Positions 48,815-60,000 of a stretch of DNA of 64,000 nucleotides are shown here, one piece after another. Source of the DNA: Anaspis maculata (lineage: Eukaryota; Arthropoda; Insecta; Coleoptera; Scraptiidae); NCBI GenBank assembly GCA_949128115.1, contig OX421961.1, positions 126,793,050-126,857,049 on the forward strand, in the 5' to 3' direction. The stretch's first letter is position 1; each line of letters starts with the position of its first letter. Under the pieces are notes generated by a model that saw nothing but the letters and a program-made list of their open reading frames with translations, did not search any database and was not told the origin of the DNA. Position numbers and translations under genes: made by a program.

Positions 48815-49345
48815 GTTAAGTGACTCATACCTGATGCGACTACAGACGAACGGGACACAAGCACGGCTCAAACCCTGTCCTTGTCCGAGCTGCTAATCCC
48901 ATATTATATCTTACAGACTTCTCTGGTGACGATCCGCAGCAACTGGGGCTCGGTAAAAACGACCGGGAGATAAAAATGTACGTCTTCTGCGAAAGTAGAA
49001 CAGACAATGTTGAAGAACGGCTAAAATTTGGTGACAGCGGCACAGTATTCAATAATAACTGAATAACCTCGCAAGCCTTTCCCTATATTTCCTATATTCT
49101 TCCTTTCTTTTATCCTATATTTGACAAAATGTGTCAGTGCCACAAAATTGTGAACGTTCTTCAACATTTTCGGCTCTTCTGCAAGAGATGTGTACTTTCT
49201 GGTTGTTTTCTCCGAGTCAACAGTTGCTGCGGATCACCTCCAGAAGGCCAGCAAGAAATAATACGGGGCCAACAGCTCGGGCAGGGATCACGCCGTGCTC
49301 GTGTCACATTTGTGTGTATTCGCATCAGGTATGAATTGATACACT
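48815..49345. repeat. Inverted pair related to the MIOS intron 7 MITE
   Basis: TGACTCATACCTGATGCGA with CGATCCGCAGCAACTGG at 48820-48940 recurs inverted as GTTGCTGCGGATCACC and TATTCGCATCAGGTATGA at 49220-49335. Confidence 0.5.
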
Positions 49346-49421
49346 GCACAGGATTAACAAACTTGACTATAGAAGTCAAAGTGACTTACAAATCACAGGT
49401 TGTCAGGAAACGTTCACCAAT

Positions 49422-49550
49422 TAGGTTTGTTCGCGTCGCATGAACTTTCTGCACTCAAACTGCTGTGATTGGTCAGCTGCTGCCAGGGACCCCACGCTAT
49501 TGGCTAGGGTGCAGAAAGTGCAAAAAGTTCATGCGACGCGAACAAACCTA
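49422..49550. mobile_element. 129-bp hairpin MITE U, copy 1
   Basis: TAGGTTTGTTCGCGTCGCAT and complement form the ends; the TA tips are probably the target duplication. Nearly identical to 51552-51680. Confidence 0.8.
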
Positions 49551-50474
49551 TTGGTGATGATAACTTTTGATGTTGAACTCGATTTGACTCACCAACGTGT
49601 TATTTGCGACCCAAACGTCAATTTTGATGGCGGCCTAAGATGTCACTCAATTTGAAACGACATTCATGAAAACCGGAACTACATAATTATATAAAAACAA
49701 TATCTGAATTTGTTGACGTCTACAGAATTCATACGGTAATCTAAAATTGTTTCGGGTTAACACAACGAAAATTTCGAACTGGGATTTTGGAAAGGGTGGT
49801 CCAGGGTTCAATAGAAAAACTATCACAATAGACCTTCTCATATAGGCGGTTCCCTTTACTTGCAGCTCGTGCGCAGGTCTTCCCATAGACTAAACTGACT
49901 GGTTCAATTGGCTGTTTAACCGGGAGCGCTTATCGATCGGGCTGGCTAGGGTTGGGGTTGGTGACGGCACCAATATAAGGTGAACCTGCGCCCCGAGGAT
50001 CTCACGTAAATGAGAATGGCTATAGATGAAGCGTCAGAAATTGATAGGATTTTTTTCGGAAAACGTAACATCAGAAGCGCACTAGCGCATACAAGCCGTC
50101 AGTTACATTTAGAAAATGTCTTCCTTGTAACTTCTACACTGTTTGATCAATTTACCTCAAATGTGACCACACTTAGCTGTCAAATACATACCTACCTATG
50201 AATGAAATGAACCGACTGTAATGAATTTTGTCAAAACACTCCCGTGACGTAGATACTGAGCTCGCTTAACTAAAGCTTGACTAAAGTTTTTTCACCGTTT
50301 TTGGACGCCACGCAAGCGTGACTTTATCGAAAAATGTTTGTTTTGACAGCTGTCAGCTGTCATCGCGTCGCAGGACATTTCTTCGCAGCGCATTGCTGAA
50401 AGTTTTTCTATTAAAACCTGAATCACCCTGTACCGCTGAGGAGTTGGAATTTCTCTCAAAATATAACATTCCTA

Positions 50475-50645
50475 ATGTGGCAGGATATGGAAAGCAACGA
50501 AACGTCAGGGAAATTGTTTCCTACTTCCAAACCTACCGTAGCGAAAGAAGAGCCGGCGAAAGAATCTGTAAAGAATGAAGAAAAAGAAAAAGACGACAAA
50601 AAACGAGACGAAACCAACAAGGACGTAAAAGACACAAAGACGTAA
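50475..50645 (+). CDS. Candidate K/E/D-rich terminal exon or small ORF (56 aa)
   Basis: From ATG at 50475 to TAA at 50643-50645 the frame becomes very rich in Lys, Glu and Asp (for example EEKEKDDKKRDETNKD). An AATAAA follows at 50660-50665. Such composition and a nearby poly(A) signal suggest the end of a real gene. The frame is open upstream only to about 50400 and no convincing 5' exon was found; an overlapping frame is also open here. Function not recognised. Confidence 0.3.
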   Translation: MWQDMESNETSGKLFPTSKPTVAKEEPAKESVKNEEKEKDDKKRDETNKDVKDTKT

Positions 50646-51551
50646 TAACGATTTATAAGAATAAAAAACAACGTAAACTGCTTGGGTGTGTTAAATTAAT
50701 TTACTCGTAAAATTATTTCAGCCAGCAGCTTTGTACATAATTCAGAACAAACAGGGATTACAACTTGAAAATATATAACGGTTGTGAAAATTTTCAATTA
50801 TGTGTCCATGACAATTGAGCCAGTGAATTTGGAATTACGATGAGCGCATAATTACATGAATTCACAACATCCACTTTTTTTTTCATCAAACACAAACTGT
50901 ACATCAGTTTTTCTTGCTCGCTCAATCCACAGGACAAAAGCTTTACATTTACCGAGTTTTTTTTTTCAATATTGTGAACAACAAAACTCACGTACTCGTC
51001 ACGATATAAACCAAAGGGTTAGACGGGTAAAATTTGACATTTTAAAAACGGAATCCAGCGCGCTAGAGTTCTCTACAAAAGCTCTTTGGTTGCTGTTGTA
51101 TTTTTCATCTGATGGCACTACCGTTAAGAAATATAAAAAACTAAGATTACGTATCACATTCAGTATATTATATTGTTATTGCGTTATAATTACTTTGTAC
51201 ATACAAGTTATATCGACGAATTCTAGCGTGATAATATGATGATAGAACGTTTCGTCGATGTAATAATAATCCCATATTATTATGAAGGTGAGCCAAGGCT
51301 ATGCCTCAGATCAAGTGTGGGATATGTTTCTTAAAGGGACTGTCCAACCAAAACTTTACTTATAAAGAGAGATTTAAAAAAGATGAGTCATTTACCTTCA
51401 GTTCCTGGACGCTCAATAGACCATTTCCACTGACGTCACGCAGCTCCGTCTTGAACAGCTGATTCGGGGCAACGTCAGTCAGATGTGCGTTATTTGTCAC
51501 GGGACACGTGGGCTACGTCAGTCATGTGCGTCAATCAGATCAGATTGATAG

Positions 51552-51680
51552 TAGGTTTGTTCGCGTGGCATGAACTTTCTGCACTCAAACTGCTGTGATT
51601 GGTCAGCTGCTGCCAGGGACCCCACGCTATTGGCTAGGGTGCAGAAAGTGCAAAAAGTTCATACGACGCGAACAAACCTA
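51552..51680. mobile_element. 129-bp hairpin MITE U, copy 2
   Basis: Same length and nearly the same sequence as 49422-49550 (TAGGTTTGTTCGCGTGGCAT start; TTCATACGACGCG near the end), in the same orientation 2.1 kb away. Confidence 0.8.
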
Positions 51681-52948
51681 GTATGCCAATCTGTCAGTCG
51701 GTGTGTGAAAGTCACTGGTGTCACAAAGTTTTGTCAAACTGGCACGTACAGTTGTCATCATGTTGACGTTGCCCCGAATCAGCCGTTCGACACGTGCGTG
51801 TGACGTCATGTGGAAATGGTCTATTGGATTTTCAACTCAAATTGACCGATAAATGACGTCCACTTCATTGGTAAGTAGATGTATTTAGTCAATTGGGATT
51901 GATGACTGTAAGATCATGATTATCATTATAATCAAAATATAAATAATGATTATTTTGACAAATTCAACTGTCAAAGCGGAGAAAGTGAAGTGCCGTTTTT
52001 CAACACCCGTAGAGGAAAAACCTGATGCCGTCTCTGCAAAAAAAAAGTGTCGCAATGGAAGCACCGGGTCTTCTGCGGATGGACTTTCGTCCCACTACCG
52101 CCGTGACAAATTCCGATCTATCGATTGCCGTGAATTTCGCCTGGGTCGTGTGTTTGGTCTCCAGACGACTGCACTTTCCAACGGCATTCGATTCGCATTT
52201 CGACGCTTAATTATCAATTTCTCACAAAAACACCGCTCAACTGCCAGCGAAATTTTACACGTCTGACTTAATTATCTCCCGAGACCTGAGGTATGGGCAG
52301 CATTCTTCCGTGGTTATTCTCGACTCCATTAGGAGCGCGAATTACAATTCACCTTGATGAAATCTAATTTAGCGTCCGGGAACTGAAGGCAAGTATGCCT
52401 GGATCACCTTGTTAATGCAAAGTTTTTCACTAGAATTTCAGGCATTGGGATTTTTTATTTGAATACTTGTTTCATTCATATAAATATTTGACGTTCACAC
52501 ACATGAAAGCTCTCAACAAAACTGAAAAGTCGAGTAAGTAGTCTCTTATTCATACAAAGATGTGTTAGTATGTATAAAGTAAAACTTCTCAAAAAAAAAA
52601 GCTAGAAAAATGCGCATTTTGAAGTACGTAAGTATCTTCAAGCAATAAGATTACTTTTTACATAAATGTCTAGTTTAGCTTTAGAAAAAGGATTAGAAAC
52701 AGATCTGAATCAGGTCCAGGTTTACGTAAGCACATTGGTACTTACCAGCTTTGCATCTTCAACAAAAATATGTCAAAGTCGGATTTGAACAAAGCGAACT
52801 TTGTCCAGTCACTCAAATCTCACCATAGGAAGGACAGCCCCTATAAATCGCCAACGATTTTTTCTTCTTCAATCGGGATGGCTCCCATTCGATTACTTAA
52901 TTTACGAAACTAATATTAAATTATTGTAAATATCGATATTTATGCGGT

Positions 52949-53142
52949 TTATAAGGCACTACCAGCTGCACATTCCTGGCGCAGCAAAGGCAATTCTGGA
53001 CACTGCCTGAGTAGGTTGAAGGTGGGAGAGTCCATGGGAATGGAAAGCGTGATGCCGGCACTGTACGATGCCGGAATTCGGATGTGCGGCGTGGCGGTGG
53101 CTGGGCGTTTGCGATGCTCCCGGATCGCTCTGGCCACCTGAC
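52949..53142 (-). CDS. Candidate terminal exon of an unrecognised minus-strand gene
   Basis: A CTTATTTCAG acceptor (ending 53143) opens a GC-richer frame that reads VARAIREHRKRPATATPHI, continues through SYSAGITLSIPMDSPTF and ends in ECAAGSAL then TAA at 52949-52951. Codon use looks coding and contrasts with the AT-rich flanks. No upstream exon was identified between here and 54077. It could instead be a remnant of a gene fragment. Function unknown. Confidence 0.35.
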
Positions 53143-53753
53143 CTGAAATAAGAACAGAAATAATATAAACGGACTGAATGAACGTTCGAAAACATCGCCT
53201 TTGCTGGCAACAGTCGCTACGCTTGCGATCGCGCTAGCATTTCGTGCTGTCAAGAAATGTGGGCCTGTTCGCAGTTCAGGGCGATGCCTTTCGGCCTTCT
53301 CTCAGCACTAGGGTTGAACGCAGTATTTGAACTTGTTATTTCTTCTACCATTACTCAAATTTTTTCAACATTCTTACAGCTTTCCTCTTTATAAATGATG
53401 TATGTACCCTCCAACTTTTATGTTCATTTTCATTCACTGTTCCCTGCTGATATATAATTCCACAACATGTAAAAAGATACTGTGTTGTTTTATTTTCCGT
53501 GGTTTTTACTCATAACTAGTAAAATTCATGAACTGTAGACTGTCCATCAGACATAACCTGACAACAACGGTGATTGCATAATAATATGATACGATAACCT
53601 GCTACCGAGTGCGCAATCGCAGAACAATTTACTACGTCATCAGTCGTTCAATTTCAACTTCACCCGTTTCAGCTGAAATTTCCAAAAAAAATTTCTGAGA
53701 AAAGTAGGGACTTTTGAGACAAAATATTTTGATGCATGTAGAGGAGAAAGTGG

Positions 53754-53760
53754 TATATAA
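53754..53760 (+). promoter_or_regulatory. TATA box candidate for the NACHT-ankyrin gene
   Basis: GGTATATAAAACC lies about 320 nt before the proposed start codon. Transcription would begin near 53785. Several ATGs between there and 54078 imply either leaky scanning or a 5' UTR intron. Confidence 0.4.
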
Positions 53761-54077
53761 AACCCCATTCGTGTTGGTGAACCGTGGAATGGTTTGGATG
53801 ACATATCATCGGAATGAGTTGCTCAACGTAGTTCAGCGTAGGTGTGGGTTTCTAAGTAATTGTTAATCATTATAACTGCTTCTTTGTTAGATTTTGCGCC
53901 ACTCTGTGCTACAGCTAATATGTACTAAAGATTAGAGTTCCTGCAATTTTATCTTATCGAATTTTTTGTAGATATGAGCTTTTATTACTTACACCGTCGA
54001 TAAGTTTCAATAATTTTCAAGGTGTGATGCGAACTAATTGATCACTCGCGCGTTACCTTTCAATAATTTGATGAGCA

Positions 54078-57000
54078 ATGGGTGAATCGAGCAATGAAGT
54101 GAGTACTTACTTGACCCACCCAAGCTATGAGAACTGTTAAAAAAACCCTGTGTTTTGTAGTCTTTCAATATCAGAGACGGCGTCATCGACTATGGAAGAG
54201 ACTACGAGTTCCTTGTCGCCGCCTACTACGCTGTCAAATTCGCTTTGGACGATTCAGTGGTCGACTTCCGCCTGTCAACGAACAACAACGACCTAGGCGA
54301 CTTCGATGACGTCGTCGTGGAACTCGAACTACCGAACCAAGTCAGACGCCTCTATGCCTTGCAGCTAAAGCACCATCTCAGTTCAAAAAGCATATCGTTC
54401 GCTTCCATGTCAGGTAGCAGCGGTAACTTTAGCTTGAAACGTTACAGCAACGATTTCTTGAAAATCAAAGCCAACAATCCCAGCAACTTTGACAATTTCC
54501 GTTTCGTACTCTACACCAATTCGTTCTTGCCGGCCTTGGTGCAACGCTGCGGCAAGGAAGAAATCCCAGTCGACGAGATGTTGATGCCAAATTCGCAAAT
54601 TACCGTAACGAAGAACGCCGGGGCGATGGCAAGAAACGATGCCTTGTGTTTGTTTGACACGAGCAATGGCGAGAACTCGATGTATAAATTCCGAGGTGGT
54701 GAAATCGATCCTGAGTTTTTGGAAAAGTTTGCCTTGTTCACCAACCAAATGCACGCTAGAGATGTGGAAACAAGAATTCGCGATGTGCTCATGGACTTTT
54801 GCGGCGACATCAATGTTTTCACCAACCTGTTGGTGTACTTCAAATACTGGTGTCGAGGTGATTATGGGTCTTACAAACTGAGCAAGTATGATGTCAGAGT
54901 TAAACTAGCGGAACTGATTTTGAATCCATACATTTTGAATTTTCCGCTGGGCATAAAGAGGAATGCCAATGCAAAGTTGTTCGAAGAAGCCGTCAAGTGT
55001 TTCGACATTACTGTTATTGAGAATCTAAACGTTGGCGTTATAGGCGATACAGTGGTGGAAGATTCTGATTTTTTGACTAAATTTGGGTTGCTCCCGAACC
55101 AAAATTTGTTGAAATCATGGTATTTGAATTTGGTTCCTTTAGCCGTCCGGTGCAATGATACGGTAGGAAAAGCAATGGAACTGTGTAACTACAAAGGTGA
55201 ACGCAAGAAGTTTTTATTGAATAGCAGCAATCACGGATTGAGTGGAAACTGGAAGGTGTTCAACACTTTAGGTGATGTGCCTAAAGATTTATACGAACGT
55301 ATTGCTGAAAACTTCAAAATACTTTTGCAAGACAGACATATTGTTTCAATCAAAGACTTGCTAGCTTTGGATAATTCCTTGGCTATCACAGCTACAGAAC
55401 TGTTACGGATGGTTGATGATCCGCTACTTGTTGGTGAACTGAAATCACATTTGCCTGAATATTACGTTAGCAGAACAGTACAGAAAGTATTGTTAGAGGT
55501 GGATGTTGTGCATTGTAACGGATTATTTGTCATAGAAGGATCAGACATAGCAACACTAAGAGAACACATGGAATCAGTAACCGTTGTACACATTGACGAA
55601 TATTTAATTCTGAGAGACGTAAAAACTTCGAGCCATATTTTGGAACAAGAGAATTTGCCAAAAAAACTGATTGTATTCTGTGATGAACAAGCCAAGTTCG
55701 ATCAACTGATATCGGGATATTCGGGAAACGAGATCCACTATCTACGATTCACCGACTTCAACCGGTTGGAATGGCTGCGGAGCAAAGGAAAAGTAAATGA
55801 GTTGGTGCCATTTCGCAAATACGAAAATGAGCACTTGATCAGTGATGACGAAATCTTCAGCTATTTCACGAACAATCAGAACATACTTTGCGCAGACCCT
55901 GGAATGGGCAAGTCGGTCATGCTGAACTTTCTCGAAGCAAACACACCTGAAAGCTACTGGTCTATCAAAATCGACCTGAATGACCACTTCGAGCTATTTA
56001 AAAACGGCGTTGATTTGGACCTGTTCACGTACTTTTTGGCAGTAGCCAATGACTTTGACAAAAAAGTCGCACAGAGCTTTGCAAGAGCCGGTCATGTTGT
56101 TGTGCTGTGGGATGGTTTCGATGAACTTCCCGAAGACGCAGCACGCGCAGTCATAGAAGCAGTTGGCAAATTCCAAAAACGCGGCTTCAAGCAACTTATC
56201 GCAGGTCGGTTTTTCTATTCGGAAATGTTACAAGACGCTTTCGGCACGTTCGCTTTGACCTTGACTCAGTTCAGCGATGCCGATCAAAAAGATTACGCAT
56301 ATCGAAAGCTCAAGGACAAATGCGATTCTGAAGCGTTCGAAATCGTACTGGCAAAAATGTACAAAAACATTGCACTGTTGTCTGGATTCGACGCAGGGGT
56401 CCCGCTACAAGCGTACATGCTGACGGAGATATTTTGCGAGAATCCCGAAGAGTTCTTGCAGGAGAAGATTGTGACTACCACAGACATTTACCGTAGCTTC
56501 ATAGAAAGTAAATTTAATTATTTCTACGACAGAGTGAGAGCTGAAAACACTTATTCGATGCTTCAGCTTCGCGAGAATTATAAAAGGATGCGTCTGAAGC
56601 TCTACGAAATGGCCGCGTTAAACGCTTGTTTGGACTGGATTGACTTTAACGAACTAAAACTTGACTGTAGTGAACTATTGGACGGCATCAAAGACGGACG
56701 TGATAACTTGGGGCTGATAGTTAAAGTCAACGACGAAGGAATTGCTGTGTTTGCGCACAGGACCTACGCAGAGTTCTTGGCCGCATCTTGGTTTTCACGC
56801 AATCTACAACACATCCAGATGTTATTCAAAGAAAAACTCACTACAGTTCGTCTGATGTTCGACATAATCTTGGCAAAAAACAGTTCGGCACACTTGGCGG
56901 TTCTTTACAAAAACCCGCAGCTTCTGAGTAAATGCGAAGATTTTACTTGTAAAGACGCTGGAGGACGCAGCCCGTTACACATAGCAGCGTCATGGGGTGT

Positions 57001-60000
57001 GACTTGTAAACTCATAAAGCCTTTGTCGCTAGAGTACTTCACTAGCCTTGCAGCAGTTGAAGAAGATCCCAAACACTTGGAAATTCTCGAGTGTCTTCTG
57101 AAACACAACGATCCATTCGCCGTCGACTCGATACACCAATGGGACTCTATCAATTATGCCGACAAATCGCTGTCACTGTCTTCGCTCGAGATCATATCAC
57201 GAAAGTTCGACTTCAATCTCAACAAATTGACGCATTGCAATGAGCTGACCCTGTGCTACTACAGCATAAAATTGAATTACGAATCTCTGTTTAGTAGAAT
57301 CGAAACGGTTCCGAAAGCCGCATTTGCTGGTAAACGTGATCTGCTTTTCACAGCGGTCGAGAACAATGCTTTGAGCTTCATGCCAAAACTGCTGAAAATT
57401 TATGATGTCAATGCCGAAGACATCATTTTCGGAACACCTTTGTTTCTGGCAGCCGAACGAGGATATCACGAAATGGTTGTGGTGCTTTTGGACAACGGAG
57501 CGAGGGTCAATAACGTCCGGTATCCACCTCTTTGCGGCGGAGTCGGTAACGCAAGAATTTGCGAAGAACTGATACAAAGAGGTGCCAACGTTAACGAATG
57601 TGACGTTAAACAGATCAGTCCTTTGATGCAAGCGGTTTTATCGAGATCGCCAGAAGAAGTCGTCCAGTTGCTTCTGCAGCACCACGCCGATGTTAATTAC
57701 GCAACCGAAGGTGAAACAGTTCTTCATTACGCAGCTACATCTTCACAATCTTCAAAAGTAATCGAGCTATTGATTGCGCATGGTGCTGACGCCAATGCCA
57801 AAAACAACGAAGGAAACACTCCCCTGTTTACGGCGATACAGTACGCCAACTTTATCGTTGCCGAGGCTTTGGTGAGGCACTCTTGTTTGGACGTGCACAA
57901 CGACAAAGGTTTCTGCGCATTGGGCACGGCAGTTTTGGAAGGAAATGAAAAAATCGTGAAGATTCTCGTGCAAAATGGGGCGAAGTTGGGTTGTGCCGAG
58001 GACCGGTTTCCAACACTGCACCTGGCGGTGTTCAACGACATGAAAGGCAGCGTAACGGACTTGTTGGAAGCAGGAGCTGAAATCAACTGCTTGTCCTTGG
58101 AAGGCGTAACGGCACTGTGGCACGTGAAATCTGTAGACATGCTCGAATTGCTGGTCAGTCATGGGATCGATGTGAACTTTCGGAATAAGGAAGGTAAGAT
58201 TGAAATATGTAAACTCAAAGAAGGTTAGGCAGGCGTTTTTGCAGCATTTTTTACATCCAGCTCATTTCAGGTCGAACGGCGTTGCATTCCGCTTGCTGCA
58301 CCGACAACTTCGATGTAGCTAAGCTTTTAATCCAGTACATGGTTCAAACAAGTCCTGATGATGATTTGTCGATGTATGATTCGAATAAAAACGAGGCACT
58401 TTTGTTATTTGATGCGGCAGCTCATTCCTTCGAATGCTTGCAACTGGTTCTCGATCAAGGAATCGACGTCAATGCTCGTGACTCGAACGGATTCACAGCT
58501 CTTCATTTCGGAGCTGCGAGAAACAAAGGGATCGAAAATTTGCAACGTGCCAGTTCAACGATTGATCCTAACGTGGTTACCGAGGAAGGCTACAGTCCAC
58601 TGTTTATAGCGGCAGTTGTGGGCTTTTCCAACGTAGTTAAAAAACTAATCGATATGGGTGCTAAAGTTAACGGATTGAAAGAGAACCCATTACATCTGTC
58701 GTGTCTAAATGGCGATGTCGTTTTAGTCTTGATTTTGCTGCGTGCTGGTTCCGATGCCAACGCGTATTCAAAAGACACAACGCCGATATTTTGCACCGGC
58801 TTGGAGGGAATAGACTACAATTCGTCCGATTTGGGCAAGGAAATGAGAAATCATATCGAACAACGGCAGTCGGCCCAAATACATCTGGACTGCAACAAGG
58901 AAGATTGCTTGAAAGCACTGATAGCTTTTGGCGGTGAGGTTAAAGCGAAGATGGACAAAAGTCAGTCGACGGCGCTTCATCTATTCGCTTGTAAGAGGCT
59001 GGTGAACATGATGCAAATTTTACTGGATGCCGGTGCTGAAGTCGATGCCAAAAACTGTTACGGCCAAACATCTTTGCATCTGTCTTGCATTGTTGGATGC
59101 GAAGCCGGTGTTCGTGTGCTCCTTCAGTACAACAGCAAAACGGACATCATCGACGACTTCGGCAAGACACCTTTAGTTTGGGCGAGTGAGAACGGCCACA
59201 TTGCCATCATGAAACTACTGCTCAGTTCCGTCAATTGCATTCAACCCGAAATGGAAACCTTCACCACGCCTCTGCTAGCAGCATGTTTTTCGTCTGCTGA
59301 AGCTGTGCAGCTCCTTTTGGAAAACGGCGCAGATGGCAACGTGACGGGCAACGTGGAGATACATGTTCCGTACGACCACAGCAAGTTTCACATAGAGGAA
59401 CGTATCGTAAATTACCCGAGAGCAGTGAACCTACCATGCAAGAAAATAAAAGAAGCGAACGAGCGATGGTTGAAGCCTTTGTACAGAATCACACCGCTTA
59501 ACTTGGCAGTGGTACTGGTCAATACTGAGCTGGTTAAACTCTTGCTGAAATTTGGAGCGAACCCGAATCACGTTGAAGCAAATGGATTTGCTGCGTTATC
59601 CTTCGCTTACGCTTTCATTGCAGATATCAAAGAGGACTTTGGTAGTCACGATGTCGTGAGAGAGCTGTTGAAATATGGCGCTTCTTTTAAAGCATGGAAC
59701 GGCGATGAACCTAGTCCGTTGATTTTGGAAGCCCACAACAAAAATACAAAGATGTTCCAGTTCTTGATAAATAATGGAGCGGATTTGGATCAGCTCTGCA
59801 CATTTGAAGATAGGAGGTAATTTTTGCCACTAAGCTGATTTTAATCTACAAGCTTCGAGAGACAGCCAGTAACTAAAATACTCGTAGATACCTACTAATG
59901 CTTTTTTTTTCCTTCTAAAACAGGATAACCGCTTTGCATTTCACATGTGCTTTTCGAGATGCTTATAATTTCTCGCGAAAGCTGATCGAAGCCGGCGCTT

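Larger units (their letters stand above)
46072..54077. other. 8-kb repeat-rich region between the TSSK kinase and the NACHT gene
   Basis: Contains the 73-bp repeat arrays, two hairpin MITEs near 46.7-47.0 kb, paired copies of a 129-bp MITE, an inverted repeat pair at 48.8-49.35 kb and two weak candidate exons, listed separately. From about 47600 to 48800 and from 51700 to 52900 nothing was recognised. Confidence 0.5.

Noticed and set aside
57197..58162. Antisense ORFs of 130-144 aa under the ankyrin exons
   Set aside because: They are shadows of a repetitive, conserved coding strand with no independent start context.
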